A stretch of DNA of 64,000 nucleotides from Vibrio sp. BS-M-Sm-2 (GCF_041504345.1 NZ_CP167894.1:1674001-1738000), one strand, 5' to 3'; shown: positions 36,180 to 47,205, counted from the first letter of the stretch. The notes: generated by a model from the letters alone, not told the origin. Translations and numbers: made by a program.

Positions 36180-37189
36180 ACTGTAAATTTAGGGTCAACA
36201 TGTTCTTTGATTAGGTCGCGTAGACCTTTAATCGTTTCCCACTCAGTATTGGTACCTGAGTTGTATTTAAAACCAAAAGGCACTTTTTCAGCCTTATGGT
36301 GATTCATGTACTCATCTTCTGTGTATGTAAAAGAAACAGAAGGAAGAATCGCGTAATAACGCCCCAGATCTATCGTATTAAGAGAATCAGTATCTGTAAT
36401 CATTTCTTCATGAAGTTTTTCACCAGGGCGAATACCAACAACTTTAGTTGGCATACCAGGCGCAATAGCTTCTGCAATGTCTAATATTTTGTAAGATGGG
36501 ATCTTGGGTACGAAAATTTCACCACCAATATGGTTCTCGATAGCGTACATCACCATGTTGACACCATCCTGAAGAGATATGTTGAAACGAGTCATCTCCT
36601 CATGGGTAATTGGCAATACACCTTCTTCTTTTTTCTGAATAAAGAACGGAATAACTGAGCCTCGAGAGCCCATAACGTTGCCGTAACGAACAACACTAAA
36701 ACGAATATCTTTAGAGCCACGAATATTATTAGCGGCGGCGAATAATTTATCAGAAGCTAACTTAGTTGCGCCATATAGATTAATCGGAGCACACGCTTTA
36801 TCTGTAGATAGTGCTACTACATCTTTTACACCACACTGTAGTGCTGCATTAATTACATTTTCAGCCCCATCAATATTAGTACGAATACACTCGGTCGGAT
36901 TGTATTCTGCTGTATCAACTTGCTTAATTGCCGCAGCATGAATGATTACATCAACACCTTCACAGGCTTGAATCATACGGTTACGGTCACGCACATCGCC
37001 GATGAAGAAACGTAATTGTGGGTAATCTTTTTGAGGATAATTTTGCTTAATTTCAAACTGTTTTAGTTCATCACGAGAAAATATGATAATTTTCTTTACA
37101 TCTTGGTAACGCTCTAAAATCGTTTTAATGAATTGCTTGCCAAATGAACCTGTGCCACCTGTAATTAATACTGTTTTGTTATTTAACAT
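36176..37189 (-). CDS. pseB: UDP-N-acetylglucosamine 4,6-dehydratase (inverting) PseB
   Basis: This 337-residue soluble dehydratase/5-epimerase takes the first step of pseudaminate synthesis. It has TVLITGGTGSFGKQFIKTIL, KIIIFSRDELKQFEIKQ, FFIGDVRDRNRM, the STDKACAPINLYGATKLASD catalytic region with Tyr-x3-Lys replaced in the PseB manner, and SVVRYGNVMGSRGSVIPFF. It is distinct from the membrane-bound WbpM-like enzyme at 2892-4808. It is the first committed gene of the pse operon. Confidence 0.95.
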   Translation of the reverse strand: MLNNKTVLITGGTGSFGKQFIKTILERYQDVKKIIIFSRDELKQFEIKQNYPQKDYPQLRFFIGDVRDRNRMIQACEGVDVIIHAAAIKQVDTAEYNPTECIRTNIDGAENVINAALQCGVKDVVALSTDKACAPINLYGATKLASDKLFAAANNIRGSKDIRFSVVRYGNVMGSRGSVIPFFIQKKEEGVLPITHEEMTRFNISLQDGVNMVMYAIENHIGGEIFVPKIPSYKILDIAEAIAPGMPTKVVGIRPGEKLHEEMITDTDSLNTIDLGRYYAILPSVSFTYTEDEYMNHHKAEKVPFGFKYNSGTNTEWETIKGLRDLIKEHVDPKFTV

Positions 37190-37214
37190 ACTAAAATCTC
37201 TGTTAATTTCTATT

Positions 37215-37997
37215 TTAATGCTTATTGCTTTTCAGCTTAGCTTCTTGCTCTAGATACCACAGGCCTGCATATTTATTAAATGAGGATTGAGCAAAGTTCA
37301 TCGCCATCAATAGGCCACGGTTACCGTCCAAAAACCCTAAACGGATAATATAAATCAAGAAAAATGTCCAAACTGAACGTAAAATAGCGAACGGAATACC
37401 CAAACTCGGTTTACCTTTACTGTAGTACTTCTTCGTGGTCTCCCAACCATAGACACGACTCTTTTCCATAAGGTGATCAAAGCCGCGTAACGAGTTATGC
37501 ATCAAAAAACCTTTTTTTAAAGTAGAAACCTTCCCTTCAGTTTCTACATTGGCATGCACAACCACTTTAGTGATCGAAGCTCCTTCACACTTAAAAAGAC
37601 GTTTAGGGGCTCTAGATGAACGGCCAAAGCGCATTTGTTTACCTAGAATCAAATTGCCCCAAGGTAATTTAAAAGCAACTTCTTCTAGCTTGGGATCGCT
37701 TAATTGGTATGTTATCTCAGATTTCATATCTTCATCTAAGTACTCATCAGCATCGATGATTAAAGCCCAATCACAAGTGGCCTGCTCAAAAGCTCTAGCT
37801 TTTTGATAACCATCACCCGGCCAATCTTTCGTAACCCAGATTTTATCCGTGTATTCTCGTGCTATTTCAACTGTTTTATCCGTACTACCAGAATCATAAA
37901 CAATTATTTCATCAGCAAAACCTTTTAGCGATTCGAAACAAGGTCGAATACGGTCTTCTTCATTCTTGCAGATAATTAACGCAGATAATGTTCTCAT
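37215..37997 (-). CDS. Family 2 LPS core glycosyltransferase (WaaE/KdtX-like)
   Basis: This 260-residue GT2 enzyme resembles WaaE, which adds beta-glucose to the inner-core heptose. It has LSALIICKNEEDRIRPCFES, EIIVYDSGSTDKTVEIAREY, WPGDGYQKARAFEQA, and the DxD in ALIIDADEYLDEDM. The C-terminal hydrophobic segment IPFAILRSVWTFFLIYIIRLG suggests membrane association. It follows the GT4 gene in the same direction, 26 bases on. Assignment to core rather than O-antigen work rests on family similarity. Confidence 0.85.
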   Translation of the reverse strand: MRTLSALIICKNEEDRIRPCFESLKGFADEIIVYDSGSTDKTVEIAREYTDKIWVTKDWPGDGYQKARAFEQATCDWALIIDADEYLDEDMKSEITYQLSDPKLEEVAFKLPWGNLILGKQMRFGRSSRAPKRLFKCEGASITKVVVHANVETEGKVSTLKKGFLMHNSLRGFDHLMEKSRVYGWETTKKYYSKGKPSLGIPFAILRSVWTFFLIYIIRLGFLDGNRGLLMAMNFAQSSFNKYAGLWYLEQEAKLKSNKH

Positions 37998-38023
37998 TGA
38001 ATCAATATACCTTTTTCATTGAG

Positions 38024-39109
38024 CTAGTTTGAATGACCTAGTAGACGTTCAAAATACTTTAAGTGTTCAGCCACTGTTACTTTAGAGCTAAAGTGACGTG
38101 CTAGCCTCTCTTTTGCAGCAAGCCCCATACCAGAGCATTGCTGTTTGTCCTGAGCGATTTTATTAATAGCTTCACCTAATGCCTGAGCATCAGCAGTAGG
38201 AACAATAAAACCTGTTTGACCATCCTCGACAAGCTCTGGCGCTCCGCCTGTAGTGGTAACAACTGACGCTGTTCCGTTAGCCATCGCTTCAATAATTGTA
38301 CGAGGCAGTCCCTCACCACTAACGGATGGCTGTACCTGAATATCAGCCATGGCCATTAATGAAGGAATGTCTTTTCGATGACCAATATAGTGAATTCTAT
38401 CTGAGATCGGACTATTTTTCATCTCGTCAAAGTGGGGGTCATAGCCACTACCTGCGAGAACCAGATGAAAATTGGGGACTGTAATATATTTAGTCGCCTC
38501 GAGAAGAACAGATATTCCCTTGCTAGGGCGCACGTGCGCAGCGCAGAAGGCAACAACATCTGTCTGACTCAATTCAAGTGACTCCCTAGACGTTGGTTCG
38601 ACTTGATACCACTCTAATTGATGCCCCTTATAAATAGTCACGACATTATCTTTGTTTTTCCAAACTCGCTTGATAACATCCTGTCGAACCGCCTCTGACA
38701 CACAGACTACACCATCGATACGAGGGTGAAGTTGAGTCAGATAAGCACTTGGATCATGCCTATACAAACCACCGGTTGTTCCTCGGTACGCAATCAACTT
38801 CACCTTGAGACCAACGCATGCAAATGCGGCATTAGGTATAGTTTTTGAATTAAAGGCATAACATATGTCATATGCCCCACTCTTTAGTTCGCTTCTAATT
38901 CTCATAATCGTATCAAAGCAAATTTTTCTTTTCGGATAACAGTCGATAACCTTGATGCCATTTTTTCGAAGCCTATCGACATATTCAGACTCACCTTGGG
39001 TCATCACAGTCACGGAATGACCTTGATTTGAAAGTTCTACAAATATTTCCGCTTCAGGGCGAATACTATTCCAAGCATGTAGATACGATGCACAAACTAA
39101 GATTTTCAT
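38024..39109 (-). CDS. Family 4 glycosyltransferase
   Basis: This 361-residue GT-B enzyme has an N-terminal domain beginning KILVCASYLHAWNSIRPEAE and a C-terminal donor domain. The latter has AFCAAHVRPSKGISVLLEA, LVLAGSGYDPHF, and QPSVSGEGLPRTIIEAMANG with the E-x7-E motif. It belongs to the same leftward unit as the CDP-glycerol-transferase-like and WaaE-like genes. The acceptor is probably LPS core or O-unit; specificity cannot be read. Confidence 0.87.
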   Translation of the reverse strand: MKILVCASYLHAWNSIRPEAEIFVELSNQGHSVTVMTQGESEYVDRLRKNGIKVIDCYPKRKICFDTIMRIRSELKSGAYDICYAFNSKTIPNAAFACVGLKVKLIAYRGTTGGLYRHDPSAYLTQLHPRIDGVVCVSEAVRQDVIKRVWKNKDNVVTIYKGHQLEWYQVEPTSRESLELSQTDVVAFCAAHVRPSKGISVLLEATKYITVPNFHLVLAGSGYDPHFDEMKNSPISDRIHYIGHRKDIPSLMAMADIQVQPSVSGEGLPRTIIEAMANGTASVVTTTGGAPELVEDGQTGFIVPTADAQALGEAINKIAQDKQQCSGMGLAAKERLARHFSSKVTVAEHLKYFERLLGHSN

Positions 39110-39118
39110 TATTCAGCC

Positions 39119-40174
39119 CTAGAATTTCCAATAGTTTAATGATTTACGGATCTTAAAGTTACGAATCCAATTTTTTGGCTTGTTATCTTGCCAACCGCTT
39201 TCTAACACTTCGGTAATAGCATCCAGAACTCTAGCTGAAGATTGTCCATCCAAATATGGCGTTATCGACGGACCATAATTAGCAATGGCTTTATCTCTTG
39301 CTTCATCAGGCAGCATCGCTTGTTGAATTGCTGACTCTAATTGCTCGGCTTGAGTAATGTTAATAAAGCTTGCTTGAGGGTCTCGATTATTTACCGTTAC
39401 AACAGGCTTATTGAGCAACAAGAATTCCTGAAATATCGATGAGTTATCACACACCATCACATCAGCACGATGTTGCATTTCAATCACTCGATCATTGTCG
39501 AAAAAGAGAAGGTTATCCCCTTCCAGTGCTTGATATTTCGCTCGTGTCTCTTGATTCATTTTAGGATGCAATGTCACTAACCATTGCCACTGGCTTTGTT
39601 GGCTTAGGCGCTTAAGCTCTTCATAAACCAATTCAGCACACGATAAGCTTGGCGAAAAAGTGGAAGCGAATAGAATTTGAGGTCTCTCATGACGGTTCTC
39701 ACCAGCTTGATAATTAAACAAGCTATCTAGCTTCAGCCATCCGGTCTCTTTTACTTGAAAATAGCCGCGCTGTTTAGCTAGTGGTTCCAATGAACTCGTT
39801 CTTTCATGGCCTTCGGTGCAATACAAATCAAATAGACCACGCTCAGGATATAAGTTCCCTCGCTTACTCTCATTCAAACCGTGAAACACTTGCACCTTCA
39901 ATCCTGGAATAAATGCAGGAATGCGATCCCCTGGCACTAAAACGGCCGAAGGATTGTAGGCAACAGCTTCTGTCAAAGACACACGCTGCTCTTGCTCTAA
40001 TAAAAGATGTTCAGAAGCATCCTCACCAACCAGCAACCATTTAACGTCATGACCAAGTTGCTTCGCGTAGTTATAAAATGGGCGAAGAATAGCAAATGAG
40101 TAGTTTTGCTCGACATAGAGCAAGAAACGATAGGATTGATCGGTTTGCATAAGCGATGAGATAGAGTTCACCAT
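39119..40174 (-). CDS. CDP-glycerol glycerophosphotransferase-like protein
   Basis: This 351-residue protein resembles the TagB/TagF-type catalytic domain (Glyphos_transf). It has VQVFHGLNESKRGNLYPE, where His is the conserved H-G motif, then LVTLHPKMNQETRAKY and DVMVCDNSSIFQEFLLLNKP, matching the family pattern D-x-S-S-x-x-x-E. Members attach glycerol phosphate, but homologues in Gram-negative LPS loci may use other donors, so the substrate is open. It is first in the leftward operon, divergent from waaA with 108 bases between. Confidence 0.75.
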   Translation of the reverse strand: MVNSISSLMQTDQSYRFLLYVEQNYSFAILRPFYNYAKQLGHDVKWLLVGEDASEHLLLEQEQRVSLTEAVAYNPSAVLVPGDRIPAFIPGLKVQVFHGLNESKRGNLYPERGLFDLYCTEGHERTSSLEPLAKQRGYFQVKETGWLKLDSLFNYQAGENRHERPQILFASTFSPSLSCAELVYEELKRLSQQSQWQWLVTLHPKMNQETRAKYQALEGDNLLFFDNDRVIEMQHRADVMVCDNSSIFQEFLLLNKPVVTVNNRDPQASFINITQAEQLESAIQQAMLPDEARDKAIANYGPSITPYLDGQSSARVLDAITEVLESGWQDNKPKNWIRNFKIRKSLNYWKF

Positions 40175-40203
40175 TTCCGTTTGAAAGTGTAACTAAGCAT
40201 TTA

Positions 40204-40209
40204 ATTATA
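40204..40209 (-). promoter_or_regulatory. Candidate -10 box for the leftward LPS/pse operon
   Basis: TATAAT reads on the minus strand about 30 bases before the ATG at 40174. The best -35 (TTCAAT, 18 bases away) is weak. No ops element is seen in this divergent region. Confidence 0.4.
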
Positions 40210-40282
40210 ACGCTCTTTACTTTCGAGATTGAAGAAAATACTCTTCTGATTACTGATTTTACCCTCTGGTGTCACTGTTCTT

Positions 40283-41545
40283 ATGCTTATACGACTTATA
40301 TACACTCTTATATTGTCATTGGCCTCTCCACTGCTTCTCTATGGGCTTTATAAGAGCAAACCCGGAAAGCCAAATTTTGGTAAGCGCTGGAAAGAACATT
40401 TCGGTATCACACCGCAAACTCAAGGTAAAAGCCCTATCTGGATTCATGCCGTGTCGGTTGGTGAATCTATTGCTGCGATGCCTGTCATTAAACAATTGAA
40501 GCTGCGAGATCCAAATCAAGCCATCATTGTTACCACAACGACCAGCACAGGTGCTGAGCAAATAGAGAAGCTTGGTGATTTGGTCGAGCACCGCTACATG
40601 CCGATTGATTTTTCTTGGTGCATTCGAGGTTTCTTGAAAACTGTTCAGCCTAAACAGATGTTAATCATGGAAACCGAATTATGGCCAAACACACTGCACT
40701 GCGTCGCGAGAGCTGGAATCCCCATTTCAGTACTCAACGCTCGCCTATCTGAACGCTCATGCCAGCGTTATGCTAAATTCCAAGCCGTTTTTGACCTCTT
40801 AGCCAAAAACCTCTCTCAAGTACTTTGCCAATACCCCAATGATGCTGAGCGTTTTATACGATTAGGGTTAGATAAAGCATCTGTGCATGTGACTGGGTCG
40901 ATCAAGTTTGATATTGAAGTCTCAGCTGAACAAGTATCCAAAGGCAAAGCGTTACGTGAACAAATTGGCTTTGAACGCTGTGTATGGATAGCTGCTAGCA
41001 CTCATCAAGGCGAAGATGAAATTATCTTAGACGCTCATAAACAGCTCCTTAAAGACAATCCTAATACCTTGCTGATGATCGTGCCTCGCCACCCAGAGCG
41101 GTTTAACCAAGTGACGGAACTGGCTAAACAGCACCAATTCAACACCCTCACTCGAACGATTCAGCAACCAATCACCTCTGATATTGAAGTGTATATTGCG
41201 GATACGATGGGAGAAATGTTGGTACTACTCGGCGGCGCTGATGCGTGCTTTATGGGAGGAAGCCTTGTGGGCGATAAGGTAGGTGGCCACAATCTTCTAG
41301 AACCGGCAGCACTACAGTTACCTTTACTCAATGGCCCTAGCTATTTTAACTTCAGCGAGATCACAGACAAACTGCTTGAAGCTCAAGCCGTCACTATTTG
41401 TCAAAACAGTAATGAAATTGCAGGCCAGCTAAGAGAGCTATTCACTCAGCCTGACTTGCGTAAAAACAGAGGCTTAGCGGCTTATCAAGTGGTTGAGCAG
41501 AACCGAGGGGCGTTGGATAAAACCTTGGCATTCATTCTTAATTAA
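40283..41545 (+). CDS. waaA: Kdo transferase WaaA
   Basis: This 420-residue enzyme transfers 3-deoxy-D-manno-octulosonate to the lipid A precursor. It has an N-terminal membrane helix (LIYTLILSLASPLLLYGLY), then GKRWKEHFG, SPIWIHAVSVGESIAAMPVI, ETELWPNTLHCVARAGIP, NARLSERS, and IVPRHPERF. The C-terminal domain has GGSLVGDKVGGHNLLEPAAL with the conserved GGHN-x-LEP motif. The presence of kdkA next door suggests a single, phosphorylated Kdo, so this WaaA may be monofunctional as in Haemophilus; that is inference. Confidence 0.95.
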   Translation: MLIRLIYTLILSLASPLLLYGLYKSKPGKPNFGKRWKEHFGITPQTQGKSPIWIHAVSVGESIAAMPVIKQLKLRDPNQAIIVTTTTSTGAEQIEKLGDLVEHRYMPIDFSWCIRGFLKTVQPKQMLIMETELWPNTLHCVARAGIPISVLNARLSERSCQRYAKFQAVFDLLAKNLSQVLCQYPNDAERFIRLGLDKASVHVTGSIKFDIEVSAEQVSKGKALREQIGFERCVWIAASTHQGEDEIILDAHKQLLKDNPNTLLMIVPRHPERFNQVTELAKQHQFNTLTRTIQQPITSDIEVYIADTMGEMLVLLGGADACFMGGSLVGDKVGGHNLLEPAALQLPLLNGPSYFNFSEITDKLLEAQAVTICQNSNEIAGQLRELFTQPDLRKNRGLAAYQVVEQNRGALDKTLAFILN

Positions 41546-41557
41546 TGGCCTTCTTAG

Positions 41558-42292
41558 CTAGTCAGCACTCTTAACTAACAGCACTTGGTAGCCTTGCAAT
41601 AACAGTTCCCAATCCGACTCCTGCCATTGAATCTGGCGCTTGTGCACTTCCTTTAAAAACGAGCGCTTTAATCGATTCAAGTTGCCTTCTTTCCAATCAT
41701 CACCCGCTTGATGCCCACACTTGTCAAAATCAATGATCCACACCCTTTGCGAGTCATCAAGTAAGATATTATGAATATTGAGATCAGTATGATTAACCCC
41801 AGCATCGTGCATCTTGCGTACCTCTTGCCCAATTCGACGATAAATATCCGCATCTATCGGGCCATTGACCAAGACATCAACCAGATCTTTGGCATTGGGA
41901 ATTCGTTCAGACATTAAGTCCGCTCGATAAAGTAGTCCACTTTTCGTCGCCCGAGCGGCAATAGGCCTAGGTACATTCACACCTGCGTTTGCCAATGCTT
42001 TGAGAACATTAAGCTCCATCGCACAGCGCGTGCTTTCCCAATCAGAGAAACGATATTGGTCTTCGACTAACTTCCCAAACAAGCCGCCACGGCGATAATG
42101 GCGCAGTGCAGCCTGTATTCCATCAAGCTGAATGAACCATGTGGTACCGCGTCCTTGAGCACTGCCTGAAATGGCGTCTTGTTGCTGCCAATATTCAGCC
42201 TCAAAGATCTGAGCGATATTGCCCTCTGGTACCTGCGCCAAAAGTTCAGGGTCGTACCAAATTGTTTGGTTCTTGGTGCTAATCGTTTCCAT
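41558..42292 (-). CDS. kdkA: Kdo kinase KdkA
   Basis: This 244-residue protein of the KdkA/RfaP kinase superfamily phosphorylates the single Kdo of the inner core at O-4. Features are GRGTTWFIQLDGIQAALRHY and GGLFGKLVEDQYRF, then the catalytic loop GVNHTDLNIHNILLDD with the His-x-Asp-Leu-Asn variant, and WIIDFDKCG as the metal-binding segment. It is convergent with waaA (12 bases apart) and divergent from the heptosyltransferase. Confidence 0.93.
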   Translation of the reverse strand: METISTKNQTIWYDPELLAQVPEGNIAQIFEAEYWQQQDAISGSAQGRGTTWFIQLDGIQAALRHYRRGGLFGKLVEDQYRFSDWESTRCAMELNVLKALANAGVNVPRPIAARATKSGLLYRADLMSERIPNAKDLVDVLVNGPIDADIYRRIGQEVRKMHDAGVNHTDLNIHNILLDDSQRVWIIDFDKCGHQAGDDWKEGNLNRLKRSFLKEVHKRQIQWQESDWELLLQGYQVLLVKSAD

Positions 42293-42328
42293 CTATGAGG
42301 CCTTTGGGTCGCTTTTCGTCATTGCTAT

Positions 42329-42357
42329 TTTACAACTAATGCGAGTATCTGCATAAT
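42329..42357 (+). promoter_or_regulatory. Promoter of the heptosyltransferase-coaD unit
   Basis: TTTACA at 42329-42334 and CATAAT at 42352-42357 are 17 bases apart. Transcription would start near 42364. That lies after the first in-frame ATG at 42362 and so favours the later start at 42389. Confidence 0.6.
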
Positions 42358-42388
42358 TCTGATGTTATTCACTTTTTTCGGGCACTTT

Positions 42389-43937
<1,549 letters not shown>

Positions 43938-43953
43938 TATGCTCATCAAAAAC

Positions 43954-43981
43954 AAAAATAGCGCTCATTGGCGCTATTTTT
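43954..43981. terminator. Bidirectional terminator after coaD
   Basis: AAAAATAGCGC and GCGCTATTTTT form a perfect 11-bp stem with a six-base loop. T or A runs on both sides serve coaD and the convergent epimerase gene. Confidence 0.9.
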
Positions 43982-44000
43982 AATTCAAAACCATCAATTA

Positions 44001-45005
44001 CTACAGCGAATAATAGGCTTTATACCAATCAGCGAAAGCTTTCGCGCCTTCTTGGATTTTAACTTGAGGTTTGTAGCCAACCGCTTCAAACAGATCTTCA
44101 GTATCAGCATAAGTTGCATACACATCACCTGGCTGCATTGGCATGAAATTCTTTTTCGCTTCAACACCGAGAGCGTCTTCTAACGCTTCGATGTAGTCCA
44201 TTAATTTAACTGGACTACCATGACCGATATTAAACACTCGGTATGGTGCTGAGCTGGTCGCTGGTGAGCCTTGCTCTACAGTCCAATCTGGCTGTTTAGC
44301 TGGAATTCGGTCTTGAACACGAATAATACCTTCAACGATATCATCGATATAAGTGAAGTCGCGCATCATGTCGCCATTGTTGTAAATATCGATCTCTTTA
44401 CCCGCCACGATTAAGTTCGCAAACTTGAACATCGCCATATCAGGGCGACTCCAAGGGCCGTAGACGGTAAAGAAACGAAGGCCTGTCGTCGGTACTTCAT
44501 ATAGATGCGAGTAAGTGTGTGCCATCAACTCATTCGACTTCTTAGTCGCTGCGTACAATGAAATCGGGTGGTCAACGCTGTCTGCCGTGTGGAATGGCAT
44601 TTTCTGGTTCAAGCCATACACAGAGCTTGATGATGCGTACACTAGGTGTTCAACCTTGTTGTGGCGACAGCCTTCAAGAATAGCTAAATGACCGACAAGG
44701 TTACTATCAGCATACGCCATTGGATTATCGATTGAGTAACGAACGCCAGCTTGCGCCGCTAAGTGAATCACACGGTCAAACTTTTGCTCAGCAAACAACG
44801 TTGCCATGCCTTCTCTATCAGCAAGATCCAACTCGATAAAGATTAGGTTTTCATGCTCAATGCGCTTTAAGCGATCATGTTTCAAAGAGACTTCATAGTA
44901 GTCATTCAAGTTATCAATACCGACAACCTCATGTCCTGCTGCACATAATCGCTCTGAAACTGCAGAGCCAATAAACCCGGCAACGCCAGTTACTAAATAT
45001 TTCAT
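44001..45005 (-). CDS. UDP-glucuronate 4-epimerase-like SDR enzyme
   Basis: This 334-residue extended SDR has YLVTGVAGFIGSAVSERL, GIDNLNDYYEVSLKHDRL, IHLAAQAGVRYSIDNPMAY, VYASSSSVYG, Tyr-x3-Lys in LYAATKKSNELMAH, and RFFTVYGPWSRPDMAMFKF. The D-N-L-N-D-Y-Y and G-P-W-x-R-P-D-M-A segments are typical of UDP-GlcA/GalA 4-epimerases (CapI/WbnF group). It would convert the Ugd product to UDP-galacturonate for LPS or capsule. It stands alone between coaD and mutM. Confidence 0.88.
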   Translation of the reverse strand: MKYLVTGVAGFIGSAVSERLCAAGHEVVGIDNLNDYYEVSLKHDRLKRIEHENLIFIELDLADREGMATLFAEQKFDRVIHLAAQAGVRYSIDNPMAYADSNLVGHLAILEGCRHNKVEHLVYASSSSVYGLNQKMPFHTADSVDHPISLYAATKKSNELMAHTYSHLYEVPTTGLRFFTVYGPWSRPDMAMFKFANLIVAGKEIDIYNNGDMMRDFTYIDDIVEGIIRVQDRIPAKQPDWTVEQGSPATSSAPYRVFNIGHGSPVKLMDYIEALEDALGVEAKKNFMPMQPGDVYATYADTEDLFEAVGYKPQVKIQEGAKAFADWYKAYYSL

Positions 45006-45096
45006 TCTACTATTCTCAATTCATATCATTAGTGTAATTGTAGCTACTAGCCTGCCTATCTACTAGCGTAAAAAAGTGAACATAAGTTCAGTTTTT

Positions 45097-45906
45097 TTAT
45101 ACTTGGCACTCTTCACAGAAAAACGTGTTCCTCTGCCCTATTTTTAACTCTTGAATAAGAGCTTCACAATTAGGGCACTTTTCGCCTGCTTTGCCATACA
45201 CTTGTAGCTCTTGAGCAAAGTATCCAGGTTTACCATCCGCCTGTGCGAAATCTTTTAAGGTAGTGCCGCCTTGCTTGATGGCGGTGGCGAGGACTTGTTT
45301 GATCTCTTTGGTCAACAAGACCCACTCTTCTTTTGTCACTTTGCTTGCGGGACGCAAAGGGTTGATACGTGCAGAAAATAGCGCTTCGTTGGCGTAGATA
45401 TTTCCGACACCCACCACCACTTTGTTGTCCATGATGAATTGCTTGACGGCAACCTTACGCTTTTCTGCCTTCTCGGCTATGTAGTCAGCATTAAAGTCAT
45501 TAGTTAGCGGTTCAGGGCCAGAACCAAGTAACACTGGATGTATTTCATCAGGAGCAGACCACAGCCATGCACCAAAGCGGCGCGGATCGTTATAACGCAG
45601 AACCTTGCCATTAGTGAGCTTAAGATCCACGTGATCGTGTTTTGCTGCCGGGAAATCGGCATCTAACACGCGCAGTGAGCCAGACATACCAAGGTGAACA
45701 ATGGCAGTGCCGGTATCTGTTTCAATCAATAGGTACTTTGCGCGACGCGAGATAGATCGAATCACCTGCCCTTCTAATGCTTTGAGCTCTTGTGGGATAT
45801 CCCAACGCAGCTTAGGCGTGCGAAAGGTAAGCGTTTTAATGGTCTCACCGACTAAATGAGGTGAGATCCCCATACGGCTTACTTCGACTTCGGGTAATTC
45901 AGGCAT
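45097..45906 (-). CDS. mutM: Formamidopyrimidine-DNA glycosylase MutM
   Basis: This 269-residue bifunctional glycosylase/AP lyase removes 8-oxoguanine. The mature N terminus PELPEVE gives the catalytic Pro and Glu. Other conserved parts are [39 protein letters not shown], and the C-terminal zinc finger with CPNCE and FFCEECQ. It lies three bases after a small membrane-protein gene, forming a two-gene unit. Confidence 0.96.
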   Translation of the reverse strand: MPELPEVEVSRMGISPHLVGETIKTLTFRTPKLRWDIPQELKALEGQVIRSISRRAKYLLIETDTGTAIVHLGMSGSLRVLDADFPAAKHDHVDLKLTNGKVLRYNDPRRFGAWLWSAPDEIHPVLLGSGPEPLTNDFNADYIAEKAEKRKVAVKQFIMDNKVVVGVGNIYANEALFSARINPLRPASKVTKEEWVLLTKEIKQVLATAIKQGGTTLKDFAQADGKPGYFAQELQVYGKAGEKCPNCEALIQELKIGQRNTFFCEECQV

Positions 45907-45909
45907 AAT

Positions 45910-46464
45910 CTAGTCGTCCGATTTAGAGGAGTGGTTAGCGTTAAAGCTTGGAAACAGGTAGCTCTCTTCAATAGACACCGCCAACCACTGATCATTCCAG
46001 TTTTTTAACAACCAGAACTCAGGCAATTGATAATAAGTAATGCGTTGGGGCTCTTCTTGGTCTTGGTACCATACTTCGATGGTGTGTGGTGTCTTTAACC
46101 GAGACGTAAGGTTTGTGTAGGTCTGTGAGTCGACTTCCGTGCCCACAAGCTCTTTCCAACGTTGTGATAACTCTTGTGCATTGGTGGTTTGAGGGAAGTC
46201 CGTACCTTTGAACTGGAAAATCCATTGATTGTCTTGTTGAATGACAGACCACTTAGCAAAGTGCAACGCTTGAAGCTCTGCTTTTGGGTTCAGGAGATAA
46301 GGATAAGGGCTATCAACCTGAGGCTCAGGTTCGATAAGGTACGCTTTGATCAATGTTGGAAGGTTTAACACGCCAATAAAAGCGATCACACTGAACATGA
46401 GTATGTTGTTCCACCGGCGTCCACGATATCTCATCTGATTCTGCTCATCTAACCTATTGAACAT
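45910..46464 (-). CDS. Conserved hypothetical single-pass membrane protein
   Basis: This 184-residue protein has one N-terminal membrane helix (residues 20-42, ILMFSVIAFIGVLNLPTLIKAY). A probable periplasmic domain rich in Trp and Gln follows (FAKWSVIQQDNQWIFQF; PEFWLLKNWNDQWLAVS). I do not recognise a family. It is directly upstream of mutM with a three-base gap and likely shares its promoter. The ATG at 46434 (residue 11) is an alternative start. Confidence 0.75.
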   Translation of the reverse strand: MFNRLDEQNQMRYRGRRWNNILMFSVIAFIGVLNLPTLIKAYLIEPEPQVDSPYPYLLNPKAELQALHFAKWSVIQQDNQWIFQFKGTDFPQTTNAQELSQRWKELVGTEVDSQTYTNLTSRLKTPHTIEVWYQDQEEPQRITYYQLPEFWLLKNWNDQWLAVSIEESYLFPSFNANHSSKSDD

Positions 46465-46567
46465 TCAGTATATCGTGAAAGTGGCGATACTTTCTATGTT
46501 GTGCGGTTTTCTATCTATAAGGCGTTATATTAAGCAAGAACAATTAAGTTACTCAAATTTTAGATAT

Positions 46568-46597
46568 AAAAAAACCCAGCGATTAAACTGGGTTTTT
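46568..46597 (-). terminator. Rho-independent terminator after rpmG
   Basis: AAACCCAG and CTGGGTTT stem with loop CGATTAAA. On the minus strand it is followed by a U-rich run. It ends the rpmB-rpmG operon. Confidence 0.85.
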
Positions 46598-46638
46598 CAA
46601 TTCTTTCTTCTACTGAAGAAGAGCAAAAAAAGCATCAA

Positions 46639-46806
46639 TTACTTGATTTTAGCTTCTTTGTACATAACGTGTTGGCGAACTACTGGATCAAACTTTTTGA
46701 TCTCAAATTTGCCTGGCATGTTACGCTTGTTCTTATCAGTTGTGTAGAAGTGACCAGTACCTGCAGAAGATACTAGACGAATTTTCTCACGAATGCCTTT
46801 AGCCAT
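46639..46806 (-). CDS. rpmG: 50S ribosomal protein L33
   Basis: This is a 55-residue basic protein beginning [20 protein letters not shown] and ending [10 protein letters not shown], with the full L33 pattern including a YTTDKNKRN segment. It lacks the zinc-binding cysteines, so it is the Zn-independent form usual in Vibrio. It lies 13 bases after rpmB. An opposing open frame at 46457-46747 is its shadow. Confidence 0.97.
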   Translation of the reverse strand: MAKGIREKIRLVSSAGTGHFYTTDKNKRNMPGKFEIKKFDPVVRQHVMYKEAKIK

Positions 46807-46819
46807 TGCTTAATTCCTC

Positions 46820-47056
46820 TTAAACGTTTTCGCCACGTGCACGGATATCAACAAGAACAGCATCGATGCCTTTCTTATCAATGATACGCATGCCTTTAGC
46901 AGTTAGACGTAGTTTAACAAAACGTTTTTCGCTCTCTACCCAGAAACGATGAGTTTGTAGGTTCGGCAGAAAACGGCGCTTAGTAGCATTGCGTGCGTGT
47001 GAACGGTTGTTACCCGTTACTGGACGCTTACCAGTTACTTGGCATACTCGGGACAT
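46820..47056 (-). CDS. rpmB: 50S ribosomal protein L28
   Basis: This 78-residue protein begins [19 protein letters not shown] and includes [17 protein letters not shown], typical of L28. The start at 47056 is set by GGAGAAG just upstream; the longer frame adds five spurious residues. A good sigma-70 promoter lies about 120 bases upstream, leaving a long leader. Confidence 0.97.
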   Translation of the reverse strand: MSRVCQVTGKRPVTGNNRSHARNATKRRFLPNLQTHRFWVESEKRFVKLRLTAKGMRIIDKKGIDAVLVDIRARGENV

Positions 47057-47176
47057 GAATGTCTTCTCCAATCGTTTCAGCTCGATATCAACCTTGGTGG
47101 CCGAACCTCTCTATCAATTAAAATAGAAGGTAAAAACCGTTATGGAAAATCCATACAAGGCTATCAAAGGTCGCGC

Positions 47177-47205
47177 ATTATACTAACTTGACACGCATTG
47201 CTCAA
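47177..47205 (-). promoter_or_regulatory. Sigma-70 promoter of rpmB-rpmG
   Basis: On the minus strand TTGAGC (47200-47205) and TATAAT (47177-47182) are 17 bases apart, and the start point should fall near 47170. The transcript would have a leader of roughly 110 bases before rpmB. Confidence 0.75.

Noticed and set aside
46457..46747. 96-codon plus-strand frame
   Set aside because: It runs through the rpmG terminator and opposite rpmG, which is an unmistakable L33 gene on the minus strand.
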